From Arctopsyche grandis (lineage: Eukaryota; Arthropoda; Insecta; Trichoptera; Hydropsychidae), in assembly GCF_051622035.1 (NCBI RefSeq), contig NC_135362.1, forward strand, positions 16,591,501 through 16,655,500: a DNA stretch of 64,000 bases. The letters are read 5' to 3'. Within the stretch, counting starts at the first letter, position 1, and every line of letters starts with the position of its first letter. Below are positions 34,771 to 47,900 of the stretch, in pieces. The notes beneath the pieces are model-generated. The model was not told the DNA's origin, searched no databases, and was given only the letters and a program-made list of their open reading frames with translations. The translations under genes and the position numbers were made by a program.

Positions 34771-37700
34771 TACTATTTCCTATTACAAATAATTTATCAT
34801 TCAAAAATGGACCACGAATTCTCAACTGATCTACATAGACGAGTATTTCATCCAAGTTAATTTCATTCAAGTGTGTGAGTATTTCAATTATTTTTTAAGA
34901 TATTTATGTCTCGGAATAAATTCAAGTTATAAAAATGTTATTTTGAAAAGTCTTTCTAGAATACTGTAATTATCAAACAAAAATTATTATCATTAAATTA
35001 AAATTATTATTATATTAAAACATCATGTTTTTGATGTATTAATAAAATTATTATTATATTAATACAAGGGTAGCTTTTTAAGCATTTTTCACTTAACTTA
35101 TTAACGTCACTGATAATGGTGTCACGACAAAACACTTACGGACCTAACGCTCAACGACACAACGCGCACGACATAACGTTATCATAATTAAAATTATCAA
35201 TACGCTTTCGATTCTTTCGATTTCAACATTACTATTTAATCCACAGTTTTTCTTGTAAAACCGTTAAAAATTATTTAGAATTAAGTAGTAGAATATTTAG
35301 TAATTTTTTTTTCAATGAATTGATTTTTTTCACTTTGTGACTTGTTATTATTCAAGTTAAGTATCTTTCCTTAAAAAACTTAGAATCTGACGAATAATTT
35401 TAAATGATTTTCTTTTAAATGTTGTGTGCGTCATTCAAACGTTTGATAAACTTTTTGTACTATGTACCAGAATTCGGAGTAAGTAATTATGAAAATTCAA
35501 TCAATTTAATTAGTCATTTCTATATAAAACTTCATTTCACCGTATTTAAATTTATTTTATATGTTTTTTATGTGGAATTTTAAAATTTCACATACACAAT
35601 ACATATCTGACCTATTTCATACACCACTTTTTAACCCTTTGAATGCTGATCAACACCGATCGGCGTTTTGCCAACAAATCCGTGGGTCTCAAAAACTTTT
35701 GTATTTTGAGCATGTACAAAGTAAACAAGAATACTACCCGCTGAGCCTTTCCAGGTAGCATTAAAAAAAAAATGCATTTAACATGGGTCATGTAATCCGT
35801 GTCATTCATTTGTCAACGTTTATAAAGACTGGTTTACACCGGAATTTCTTAATGTATTACCATAGGAGAATTTCCCGATAGAAATCCCTTACTGCCGAGT
35901 ATTTTAGATTGTGGCTTGTCATTTAGATTATGACCATTACATTTTAACAATAATGAAGAAGATGGAACTAGTTTCGGAAAAATAGATTAATTAATAGACT
36001 TCTTTTCTTTATTTTATATTAGATGCAAGATATATTAGAGAGCCTAAACACACTTTTATAAAACTCGAAATCCTCGGCGGTAGTGATCTAGGTAGTGATT
36101 CAAAATAATTCTAGTTGAAAATGTTGGCAAAATTTTCAGCGTGGCGGGCTTTCAACAGAAAATATGTTAGCATTAAAAGAGTTGGCTATGTATATTAATG
36201 GTAAACGGAGCATTTCGTACAATCGTTACCACGAAAATAGTTTATACGAAATATCTGGCACTCGAGTTTTCGTTAGTATGAAAGTTTGCGTGTGCAACTC
36301 TCGATGAATGCCATTTTCGAGTGCCAGAGGTTTCGTGATCGAAAATTTAGTGACGTCTGCAAGATCACTTTGTGCGGAATAATCACCGAACCATATTATT
36401 ATGTATGTATCTCAATACCATGCTATAGATTAACCGTCAAGATTTTAAAGACCGACAAATAGATTTGTATACTATTTTATTTATTCCTATTTTTATCTTG
36501 CTATTGTAGCTTTGTTGTTCCAATATTTTTTTTTCTCAAAATATATGTACGCCCCAAACCAAAGAACTAAGATGCACACAACATATTGTATGTACATGTT
36601 TAGGAAACAAAAACATTGAAATGATAATTTACTAACCCTAAATTGAGTGCGTCAGGCAATCAATATTGTAAGCAACTGGACGACCGCTAGAAAACTCGGT
36701 ATCCATTGTATGTATTTGTAGACGTCAACAGTTTGAATCAGCTCATTTTTACTATCACCCGAAATCCAATTTATTGATAACTATTATAAAGTAATAAAAT
36801 AATAAGCAACATACGAATAAAATTAAGTAAAAAAAATTAAGCCGATTGCACAAAAATAAAGTGAAAATTTCTGTAAACTAATATGAAAAAAAAATAGTAG
36901 CACCAACAATAATTATTCACTTACATTTAAGTACCAACAATAATTATAATTACCAAATAATTAGCACCAACAACAATTATTCTCTTACAAGTTTATCGAT
37001 CAGTCATTAATATAAATAATAAATAGTAAAAATTCTGACGTTTAAATATTATCCTTATTTAAAAGAAGTCGAATATTTCAGATTTAGGTAGTTATTTTTT
37101 ATGACACGCAGTATCTTTTCAAACGTAAATTGAGTTCAAAAAGTTCGCCACTGATTGAAAAACACTAACATACATATATGTACATACATATTAAATTTTT
37201 GTTCTGCTTTATTGGATTGGTCTACATTTTTTTCCTTTTATTATAACTAACAACACGTTTCATTTTGCAAATGTAAAAGTCTCGATACGAGTGCGGATAT
37301 GTATGGCAACTTTATGTACATATTTTTTGGCAAGAATGGCATGCATTTGCGAAATTTTTTACACATTTCCTTCAAATCAACAATAGGTGCAAGAGTCAAT
37401 GATAATTCGATGTGTGATTACTTTGTTAATATGCGAGAATTTAAACTATTGAATAAATTTAAAGAAAAATAACTGAAAATCATTTTTTTTAAACTTGAAT
37501 AAAAACTTAACAATAAGTTTTAATTAATTTAAGTTAACATTAAGTTTATGCAATGCATTGTTTATTAACATACATACATACTAACATACATATGTATCAT
37601 TCTTATTTTACTTTATTGAATATAATATAATAAATAATTTTTATATTAACAGAATTACAGATATCACGTAACACGATATTGTATTCGTGGATTACCACAT

Positions 37701-38689
37701 ATATACCTACTTAAAGTGAACTACTAAAATTCAAATGCTTTTAGAACCTCCGTTCCTTCAATTTACATTATTTATGAACGTTTCATTTGATGGCACTCAT
37801 GTTTAAATAAACGGAACATTCCTATATGTACATACATACAATAGTGATGTCACATTGTATAAAATAAAAATATTCAATATTTTATATAAACAAGTACTAT
37901 TCGTGTCGGTTAAATGTTTTAGTAACACATTTTTGCTAAAATTCATTTAACTAAATTCATTTTCCTGATCACCTATTATTGGAAACTTCTTAAATCGAAA
38001 GCCATTAATATTCATTTTAGACTAATTTTGTCGTGCAGCGTCTTAGTAAATTTGGCATTTATAAATGTATGTAATTCTATCAAGATTTTATTGATATCGT
38101 AATTAACGATGAAATTCCTCAATGTGTTCGGTTCGCTCACGGGCTACCAATGGCGAATTTACATATACATCCTGATTGAACTGCAATGGCAGTTCAAGGC
38201 CATTTTTTTTTTTGGTACCATTATATGTGGCAATATATAATATTATATTATATTTCTGTACCTAGCACATACATACTTACAAGAATATTATAATTTTGAT
38301 ATAACAAGTACGAATTCCATATGTATGTACTTATAAACAAAATATCCAATGCTAATCAGGTACAAAGGTATTTCTTAACTTTGTACGTATTTATTTTAAC
38401 AATGTTAATAAAGTATTGTTTTTTTTGTAATTGCGATTTGTAAAATTTACCATTTTATTAGTGGATAAAAAAACGTTCACCTCGGAAAATTACGATGAAC
38501 CTGTCTTAATTTACATACTACTGTATAAAATTCTTCCCAAACTTTGTATTAAAAATAATTAAAGTTCGTTTAGTAATGTCATATAATTAAACATGCATGA
38601 CGACAGAGCAACAGTATTTTAATAAAATGGTCAGTTCATTCGGACAGTTGGCTCGTAATTTGAAACACAAAGTTTTATTGTGTAAATTT
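34771..38689. other. AT-rich intergenic stretch
   Basis: No gene is recognised. TTAACCCTTTGAATGCTGAT at 35628 resembles a piggyBac-type end at a TTAA site, but no partner end was found. The repeat CACCAACAATAATTAT occurs several times at 36900-36985. CATA arrays are common. Confidence 0.4.
36230..36397. mobile_element. Palindromic MITE of the GCGGAATAATCACCGAACC family
   Basis: An inner inverted pair (CTGGCACTCGAG..TTTCG and CGAGTGCCAGAGGTTTCG) is followed by GTGATCGAAAATTTAGTGAC and TGCGGAATAATCACCGAACC. It belongs with the copies at 5.5, 38.9 and 56.4 kb. The left outer arm is eroded. Confidence 0.6.
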
Positions 38690-39092
38690 TGGTTCGTCAC
38701 AAGTCACTAAAATCTATATAACGGAACGTCTGGCATCCAAAAAGTCCATCATACTAACAATAACTATCATACTAACGAGAACTTGAGTGCCAAATATTGT
38801 GTATTCGCGATTTTCATGTCAACAATTGTCTTTGTGACCACCGCAACGTGACAAATAGTCCAATTACCGTAAATTTTACATAGGGTAAACGGATTATTCC
38901 GCAAAAAGCGATCTGGTGCAAATCACTAAAATCTCAATCACAGAACATCTATCACTCGAGTTCTCGTTAATACAATATTTCGCGTGGTAGCTTTCGATTG
39001 ATGGAGTTTTTGGACACCAGATTTTCCGTGATCGAGATTTTAGTGACTTGCGCGAGATGGCTTTTTGCGGAATAATTACATAACCATTACAT
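38690..39092. mobile_element. Two adjacent copies of the GCGGAATAAT MITE family
   Basis: 38690-38890 matches one version (GTCACTAAAATCTATATAAC, CCAAAAAGTCCATCATACTA). 38888-39092 is a near-complete palindrome: GGATTATTCCGCAAAAAGCG at the left and GGCTTTTTGCGGAATAATTA at the right, with CACTAAAATCTCAATCAC mirrored by GTGATCGAGATTTTAGTG. No transposase. Confidence 0.7.
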
Positions 39093-39259
39093 ATAATAAA
39101 TTGATTGTTTGATACTGAAAACACGTGAGTGATTTTCTAATTTTATAAAATGGACATTTTGGTTGATCTGATATAAGTATTCTTTGGTCAAACTAATAAA
39201 TTATCTTATATATAATTCGTGAATGGTGATTGATATTTCTTTTTAAAAGTTATTGACAA

Positions 39260-40019
39260 ACTATATCTGCAAATTATTGGCTATTTGGTACTATATCTGC
39301 AAATTATTGGCTATTTGCAGATACTATATCTGCGAATTATTGGCTATTTGCAGGTACTATATCTGCGACATACGCAAAGTCTTCTGCGCATGCGCGTGAA
39401 CTGTCACTGTCAGCGTTTTTACTGTTAAAAATTTGTTTTAAACCTTTTAAAATTTAGTTCGAACTCGTAAAGTGACGTAGAGTAAAAAATATAATCCAAA
39501 TTAGTTAATATTATTAATTGTTAGAAAATTATTATCATATACAACGTATAAAGGTCTGTTCATACCTATCCAGCACGACCCGTATCCTGCAGGTATCCTG
39601 CAAGTGCGGATAGTATTCTTTGGTACATTATATGTAGGTATTCATACTCCATTCACGCATGCGCATTTACGCATTCATACGCGTCCATATATAATGTACT
39701 AAAGAATACTGTCCGTACTTGCAGGATACTTGCAGGATTCGGGTCGTGCTGGATAGGTATGAACCGACCTCAATACCTACATACAAGTACAAGCCGCAAA
39801 CTGGCTTAATGATAACGTCAATAGCGTGCGAAATTTATTTGCCTCATGGATATATAATGAACGATTGATTAAACAAGTCTAGCATACTTTAAATGTAAGA
39901 AATTATAATCGGATTATAAGTTCACACGCATGCGCAGAAGGCTTAGCGCCTGTCGCAGATATATATGTAGTACCTGCAAATAGCCAATAATACGCAGATA
40001 TAGTACCTGCAAATAGCCA
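39260..40019. mobile_element. Foldback-type element with tandem-repeat arms
   Basis: The left arm has a 30-33 bp unit (ACTATATCTGCAAATTATTG then GCTATTTGCAGGT) in three copies plus part of a fourth at 39260-39370, then CTTCTGCGCATGCGCGTGAAC. The right arm (about 39922-40019) is the inverse: GTTCACACGCATGCGCAGAAG, split here as GTTCACACGCATGCGC plus AGAAG, then ACCTGCAAATAGCCA twice. Inverted arms built of tandem units are the hallmark of foldback elements. The interior carries the nested PIF-like MITE. It ends about 240 bp upstream of the acyl-CoA oxidase transcription start. Confidence 0.65.
39552..39770. mobile_element. PIF/Harbinger-like palindromic MITE, 219 bp
   Basis: AGGTCTGTTCATACCTATCC then AGCACGACCCG at the left is mirrored by CGGGTCGTGCTGGATAGGTA then TGAACCGACCT at the right. 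Flanks are TAA (left) and CAA (right). Inner arms are also inverted (AGTATTCTTTGGTACATTAT / ATAATGTACTAAAGAATACT), so the whole unit can form one hairpin. It is related to 33727-34556. Confidence 0.75.
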
Positions 40020-40222
40020 CAACCATTAATAATTTAAGTTGACAAGTTTTATTTAATTTTTAATCTAGTTAAATTTATAATTGTAAATGAAATATAATGG
40101 GGGAAACGCATACAGCAGCTAAGAAAAGCATAACATGTAGTAAAAAAAAAATTTTTTGACAGTTGCAGTAAAGGCTGTTTTTCATCCTGTTTAAAGCAAA
40201 ACTAGGCCTACCGGCACTTGGC

Positions 40223-40280
40223 TATAAATTGAAGCGCGGCAGTGCGAGCGCTGTCAGTGTTAGTCGGGTTTCGGTGTAAG
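40223..40280 (+). promoter_or_regulatory. TATA box and initiator of the acyl-CoA oxidase gene
   Basis: TATAAAT at 40223-40229 precedes an arthropod initiator TCAGT at 40254-40258. If the A of TCAGT (40256) is +1, the TATA box sits at about -33, the usual spacing. The predicted 5' leader is only about 25 nt before the ATG at 40281. This is sequence inference without transcript data. Confidence 0.6.
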
Positions 40281-43200
40281 ATGGCAGATCTTGATTTTAT
40301 TCCGCCATTGCCGGCGGGGCCTCTTGACCCTTTTAGAAAACAAGCCTCGTTTGATTGGCGAAAGCTCAAAGTTGCATTGGAAGAATCTCCACGTTGGCTT
40401 AAGATCAAGGTCTCAATTTTCCATTTACGTCCCAAGATCGACATACAAATTTTATAACCTTTTCCAAAGGAAATTTTTGTCCAAACGATTTTCAGTATTA
40501 ATTTATATTGAATTATTCTTCAATTTATATATAAAAATATTTAAATTTCTTGTGGAATGAGTTTGAATAGCACAATTTATGTATTCTGTTTTGTGGAAGC
40601 TACATATATCATACTAAATTTTAGTTTCTGTATACAGCGTTTTATAAATTATTTCTTTTTACTTACAGCTATTTTACTGTTTATTTACTTATGCTATTTA
40701 TTTCACCCTTTCCAGTACCAAATATGGAAAACTCTAGAATCAGATCCGTTGTTTGCACCAAGTTCGACTACGCTTCCCTTAGATGAACAAAGACGGCGAA
40801 CGGCTCTTCAAATTGATAGGATTAATCAATTAAAATTGTTTCCAAAGGATATAATTAAGCTCGATTACAAAACAAAGGTGAATTTTTACAATTTTTTTAA
40901 AGTTTCACTCTCAGATTAAAACTTAAATCATTTAATCTGAAAGTCATATAATTTTTTTTACATACTTGATTAAGTTTCTTTTTTTAAAGGAAATTTTTTT
41001 CTTTTATCTTTGGATAAATATTTTTTTAGAATCGATAATTTTAAGCTTTCACATAAAAAAAAATTTCTTAATAAAATGAGTCTCCAATATATCTGAACAT
41101 TTCAATTCCACTTGAATTTATTGTTATTAATAAATTTAGCCATTATATGCATAGAAAGCAATATTATAAATTAATGTTTGAATTATAAAGAATACACAAA
41201 AATAATACAATCTTTCGTACAAACATCACAAGTTTGATTCTAAACCTACTAGCTAACTAAAATGTTGTATTCGGGACTAACAACCGTTCGTTAGTTGATT
41301 AAAATAATGATTTTTTTTTAAATAATGAAATATGTACTATAATAGAATATATAAATTTGAGTTTTTAACCCTGAATAAAAATCATTTTTATTTAATGTCT
41401 ATAATAATTCCCATAAGATTCGTATCAGATGTTGCAGTACATACATATAGGCTTTTGTGAAAAATATTTTTTACAATTATGAAAGACTTATGTTCCTATT
41501 TCATTTTTAACTCTATAAAATCATTTTGAATATTCAATATCCATTCACTTTTGTAGAAATGATTATATTGATCTTACTCATAACGCATATGTCATGCAAC
41601 TCAATCAACCTTGACATACTGATTTTCTACTTAGTCAAATAGTATACGGTTTAATGTAATTTTCTTTTACACCCCATTTCAGACACGTCATATGTTGGCT
41701 GTAAATGACGCAATACATTCAGTGAATCCTAATGCGTCTGTGAAAATGGCTGTTGGAATACATTTATTTTCAAATACTTTACTATCACTCGGCACCGAAA
41801 GACATGCTCCATTTTATTCGGCTGCTTGGAATAGAGATGTATGTGTAATTTTTTTTTTATTTTCCTAAATTGCATAGCTTTTACATTAATCAATATTACT
41901 ATTATTAAAATTTTCACTTCTAGTTCTTATCTTCAGTATCATTGACTGAAGTAGCACATGGAAGCAATACGAAAGACATGCGTACAACAGCAACATATGA
42001 TCCTAAAACTGAAGAATTTGTTATTAACACTCCTGATTTTGAAGCTGCCAAATGTTGGGTTGGAAATTTGGGTAATTCATTTAAAGAAAATGTGTTTAAA
42101 TATCGTATTGCCTGATATAATTTACGTGAAAATATTTTACACGCATGATTTATAGATAGATATCATCGTAGTAATGATTCAAATGTTCAATTTAAAGGTC
42201 AAACCCTCTTAAAATCATATCAATTGAATATTCCAGTATGTCAGTGTGTACTTGATATGTGCTGACGTACATATATATGTGCCTATTACACACTAGTTCT
42301 TAAAATTTCCATATTTTATTACGTATGTAATTGTTTTTTTAAGGTAAAACATGTACTTATACAATGCTGTTTGCCCAATTGTATACACCTGATGGTACTT
42401 GTCACGGTCTTAATGCATTTGTGGTTCCTATAAGAGATCCAAAAACTCTTTTGCCATACCCTGGTATTGTAGTTGGAGATATGGGTGAAAAAATCGGGCT
42501 TAATGGTATTGATAACGGGTGCGTATTACTTTTTAATAGCTGTCTGTTTGAATGACTATATTTATTGAAATAAATGTAAATTTTATGCATATATGCAAAT
42601 ATATATCATTGTATTAAAATGTGAAATTTAAATATCATATAATAACAAACGTTTTTCAATAATGCATTAAAATTTATCGTCTTTATTATTCAACCGTTTG
42701 TTTTAATATTTATTTTTATGATTTCATTACTGTTACTGACTTATTGTCATTTTCAGGTTTATAATGTTCCAAAATTATCGCATCAAAAAAGAAAATTTAC
42801 TCAATCGTACGGGTGATGTTACAGCGAGTGGCGAATATGAAAGTTCTTTTTCAGACCCGGCACGCATGTTGGGTGCAGCTTTAGAAAATTTATCCACAGC
42901 ACGTGTTGGAATTATCAGTGAATGTTCGCAAACTATTTCTTCTGCTGTAATAATTGCTATAAGATATGCAGCATTGAGGAAACAATTTGGCTCCAACGAT
43001 TCAGAAGAAACACCAATATTAGAATATCCACTACATGTATTGCATATTTATGTAATTCATTGAAATGTGCTTGATCAGTTGTCTTTGAAAGTGTTAATAA
43101 TTTTTTTGTTATTTCAGCAATGGAGATTGTTTCCATACATGGCAGCAGCCACTGTTTTCAAATTATTTGTTCCTGAATTCATCAATGTGTATTTGGAAAC

Positions 43201-44451
43201 TGTTCAAAAATCAAATGCTGGAGAAAAATTTGAAGAATTGGTATACATATTGTATTGTATTAAATTTTTTTATCTCTATGTGTGTACATATCGTATTTTG
43301 CTGCAGTTATTATTTTTTATTTAGAACTTAATGGTGTCCGAGCTTCATGCAATGGTTTCAGCCATTAAACCTGTAATAACTTGGACAGGAGTACGTGCTA
43401 TACAAGAATGCAGAGAGGCATGTGGTGGTCATGGATATTTGAAGGTGAAAGAATTTGCAAATAATACATGTAATTAAATAAATTTGTTTTTATATTTTGT
43501 ATTTTTTTTTCAAATTTTAGGCTGCCAATTTTGGAGAATTGAGAAATAATCATGACCCATCGGTTACCTATGAAGGTGACAACAATGTTCTAGGACAGCA
43601 AACCAGTAATTGGCTACTTCGTCAGTTGGATGTTTCTCAAACTAAAAAGCAACCTGTTCAGTCTCCATTTAAAACTATTACATTCATTAATAACATACAA
43701 GATATTTTGAAGATGAAGTGTCTTCCTCAATCAATATCAGATACGACAAATGATGAATGTAAAATATCTTAATTATCTTTTCTAAATTTATAAAGATACA
43801 ATAGTGTATATTTAATTAAATTGCTTTTTTTATTTAACAGTTTTGATAAATTCATATCAGTGGTTGATATGTTGGCTTGCAGATGTAACAAGCAAAAAAA
43901 TGAAAGATGAAATGGCAAATGGAAAGTCTAGATTTGATGCACGTATTCAGTGTCAAGTTTATAAGGCATCCATTTTGACCCAAGTATATTCAGAGTACCT
44001 TGCTTTGTTTTATTCTCGTCAAGTGTTGTCAAGATTGGATAATACATTGAAGCCAGTGTTGCAAAAACTGTACATTCTTTATGGACTATGGTGTTTAGAC
44101 AAGCATTTGATATATTTTTACCAAGGTGGATATGCAAATTCACCGAAGTTTTCTGAATTTGTAAAGGAGGGAATACTTAAATTGTGCTCGGAGCTAAAGC
44201 CAGAAGCCGTTGCTATTGCTGATGCACTGGCTCCACCTGATTTTGTTCTCAATTCAGTGCTCGGAAAATCCGATGGAATGGTTAGTCTTAATGTTTTTGA
44301 TATTAGTCTAATTGTGGAAATTTTATGGTTATGCTGATAAGTGCTGTTTTTTTTATAGCTCTACCAAAATCTTCAGACTGCGATGTGGCATAATCGTGGT
44401 GCCATGGAAAGGCCTTCATGGTGGACTGAAATAATCAAATCAAAATTGTAA
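40281..44451 (+). CDS. Peroxisomal acyl-CoA oxidase, ACOX3-like, complete 11-exon gene
   Basis: Exons: 40281-40409, 40716-40877, 41683-41838, 41924-42071, 42344-42518, 42757-43036, 43118-43240, 43325-43444, 43521-43758, 43841-44280, 44359-44451. All introns are GT-AG (76-805 bp), and the joined frame is 2064 nt, 687 residues plus TAA, with no break. The N-terminus [17 protein letters not shown] and the next exon [15 protein letters not shown] are typical of ACOX3/pristanoyl-type oxidases. Exon 4 has [20 protein letters not shown] (flavin and substrate pocket, residues about 156-175), exon 8 CGGHGY (424-429) and exon 9 [12 protein letters not shown], whose Glu449 lies where the catalytic base of this family sits. 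The protein ends SKL, a canonical peroxisomal targeting signal. The family oxidises acyl-CoA to trans-2-enoyl-CoA with FAD, producing hydrogen peroxide, the first step of peroxisomal beta-oxidation; substrate range (straight or branched) cannot be read here. Length matches the family's roughly 700 residues. Confidence 0.95.
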
Positions 44452-44650
44452 AGAATAATTTTAAATGAAGTAATCGTTTTGTTATGGGTATAAAATCATT
44501 TCACAAATAACTTTTTATGATTTATGTTTGTTATGCACCTTTGAAATACTGGATTTCGCCCTGTAGTTAATGTGTAAAATGTTGTTTATATGTACTTGTT
44601 GTGCAAAGAAGTACCATAAGTGTGTATATTTATTTTCATATTAAATATGT

Positions 44651-44656
44651 AATAAA
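44651..44656 (+). terminator. Polyadenylation signal of the acyl-CoA oxidase gene
   Basis: AATAAA lies 200 nt after the stop codon in AT-rich 3' UTR, followed by ordinary AT-rich sequence. It is the first canonical hexamer after the stop that I see. Confidence 0.55.
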
Positions 44657-44906
44657 ATCACACTATAAAATATTTTAACAAGATCTCATAGAAAAAAATG
44701 GGAATGGTCTGTTTTCTTTGAAAATATTTACTTTATCAATATTTGTATTTTATGTTGTGAATGATTTCCATTCAATATTGTACTACATAGAAAAAATATT
44801 TTACAATTTTAATATAATATTATGTACCTATTTAATAGGTAGAAAATGTAAATTAAAAATATTTTTTATGCCTTACATTCCTTCCAATCTGGAACATACA
44901 TATATA

Positions 44907-44910
<4 letters not shown>

Positions 44911-44987
<77 letters not shown>
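44911..44987. repeat. (TA)n microsatellite, about 77 bp
   Basis: Uninterrupted TA dinucleotides lie shortly downstream of the acyl-CoA oxidase 3' end. They are likely length-variable. The minus-strand open frame of alternating Tyr/Ile across it is meaningless. Confidence 0.95.
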
Positions 44988-44990
<3 letters not shown>

Positions 44991-47900
44991 ATATAGATAT
45001 TTAATATTGCTTCCACAATTGTTGTAATTTTTGATATATAATTTAACTTATTAAATGACCCTATATTATATGTATCTTCATATGATATATCAATAATGTA
45101 TATGTAGAAAAGTATTGAATTATAATTATACCCTTCCAAATATTAGCATATGACTTGACTTAAAATCTATACATTTCGTAATTCCAAGAATGCTATGTAT
45201 TTATTTGAGCCATATTTTTTACAGTTAGTTTTAGTTATTACTAGAAAGTACATTAATAGATCTGAATTTTGAAAATTTGAAAACTTCGTTCTTACAATTT
45301 ATCGTAAATCAAAGATTTTTTAAAAATATATTTAATAAGACTAAATACAATGTGATTGTATATTTACAAGGTTTTTCTTAGTTTCATTTTAATTTTCGTT
45401 CCTCGTGTTAACATTGGATAAAACAAAATAGTCACTTATGTATTATTTAAAATAGTTGGAAGTATTTGTTAAATTTTTTATTGTGCCTTATACAATATTT
45501 CTAAAGTATTTATATACCTTTTTTGTGTAATTAAAAAAATGGGGGGGGAGGGTGCCATTGTATCCACTGTGTATACCTTTTTCTTGTTATGATATTTTTC
45601 TTTTTAAGTATAACATGTCACAGTTTTAAAAACATTGTTCTGTAAGATTAAGTATGCGATTTTTGATAATTTGCTTTAAAGAAACTTCGTTTTATTCATG
45701 GAATGATTCAATTTTAAGGCTCTTAAGAATGATGAAAAAGAGTATTTTTAATAGAAATTTTAGTAAATTTTTTTCAAATATTCAAGTAAGGAGAAGGGAC
45801 GGGGAAAATCCAAATACCTCACTTTTATTTCATTTTTAAGCATACAACTTGCATTATTAATGGTGGTATGTTTAATGGATATTTTATTATTATTCATAAT
45901 TTCTGTGATTCTTTTTTGGATTTTTTTAATATAAATTTAGATATTTTGCATTTTTACTACTGCAATATATCTTTGTATTGTATCAAAATGCCAATCAATC
46001 TTTAATATACAAATATATTTTTGAAATACTTGTCGATTAGTACATGTGGCAAATAAAAAAAAAATTGTTTAGTTTATTTCAATTCGACGTATTTTGATTC
46101 CAATAATAAAATCCATATGAATTTTTATTTTTCACCATCATCTGGCGAATTATTATTTCATTATCTATAAATATAACCCATAGTGCGTTTCCAAATTTGA
46201 AATTGCTATTTATAATTTTTTGTATTGAGTGATCTTCACCAGTGTTGTGTTTCTGTGTTGATATTGAGTTAGATGGTGTGAAATCTCTTAAGCTAAATCT
46301 ATTGCATTATCAGTTAGAATTACCATGGATAAAATTTTAAATGGTCCAGCTAAAAAATATTTATAAAAATGAAAAAAAAAAACAGTCCACGAAGTTTATT
46401 TCTATGAAAAAGAATGAAGAATTATACTTAATTTAGCTCAAAGGGTGAGCGTGGCTATGCAGCATTGATGGAAAGTATGTAGATCATAACTAATGCAAAT
46501 TACAATGTATTTAAATTTTAGCTTCATATATTTATATTATTGATTAATTAATTTAGTTTTTATTCCTTGGATCGATACAAATTCTATCAGATTTTTTGGT
46601 CAAAATTTGGCTGGCAGATATTTCATAAAAATGTAACCTTTCACTCTGAAGAATTCAACAATATGCACACGATGGGTCGCATTAGTGTTTGAAGAAAAAT
46701 AAAATATAAATTAAAATATTTTATATTGAAATGTATTCATTCAAGTAATAAAACCTTAGACTAACTGAATTTTGAAAATTAACTTTCGCAATTGTTCCAA
46801 ATATGCATTTTGATTTTCTGGAATCTCTACTTGAATCGACTTCACTCATCACCAATGCTGTAAAGTTACCTCATTATATGAAATCGTTCGTATTCATTTT
46901 TTTTAGATGAGCATTATTAATTTTTATTTGTTATAATTAAAAAAGCAGCCTTTCCTCTTGCAATCCTATCAAAAAAAAAAATTTTTGATTCGAACATTTT
47001 ATTCTGTGATCTTGTGTATTTGGTATAACCTGCCTTATTGATGCTACATAGAGCATGAAGGCTATGTAAAAAGGGTAATATTTTTCTAACAGTTACTAAT
47101 TATTAAGAATTATGAATGAAATGTAAAATTGCATTTGTTGATTAATACTCTCATACATTAAATTCTTGATTAAGTTTATTAAATTTAGACTTGACATTTA
47201 TTATCAAATTCAAATTAATTTTGTTCACGGTGGTAATTTTAATCAACGTAACGTTTTACAAATACATGTGTAATTTTTAATTAATATTATTTCTTTTATC
47301 CTAGATAAATCAGTATTTTAGCTATAAGAGCTTTAAAAGTGATTTGTTCAGTATTTTTTTTTATTATGACTCGTTATTTTAAATACTTACATAAATAAGC
47401 AGGTATATTTTACTGTCAATTTTTTTAAAAGAATTTAGACCATCCTTTAATTTATACAATTTTTAAGTTTTAACATCCATTCGAATGTGTTCTTTAAGTT
47501 ATCATATTATAATACATAAAATATTTGCATTGAAATTTTTATTGTCGTTGTTGCATGGTGTGTATGTGTACGAAGTATCCCTTTCAGTTACTATGAGCTA
47601 CATATTTCCTTTAATTAATTATCAATTATCAATAATAATTGAATGAATTATAAACATTTTTAATTAATATTAACTTGTATTGATTGTATGACATTCAATT
47701 TGATAGTATTACATGCACAAAATTTATGACAGAATTCATTATTATTAGAGATACATATAATAATTTGTTAATGCACTTGAAGTGTGTGTACCTTTCATCA
47801 CATCACGAATGTTCTATCTAATTATTATATTTGTTGTATTGTACGTATATATGTATATGTATATTAAATTACATTATTTACATAAATGTGTTTTTTTCAC

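Noticed and set aside
35628..35830. TTAACCCTTTGAATGC as a possible piggyBac end
   Set aside because: Only one end is visible and no inverse partner with TTAA was found nearby.
44873..45139. Minus-strand frame with long Tyr-Ile alternation
   Set aside because: It is a translation of the (TA)n microsatellite.
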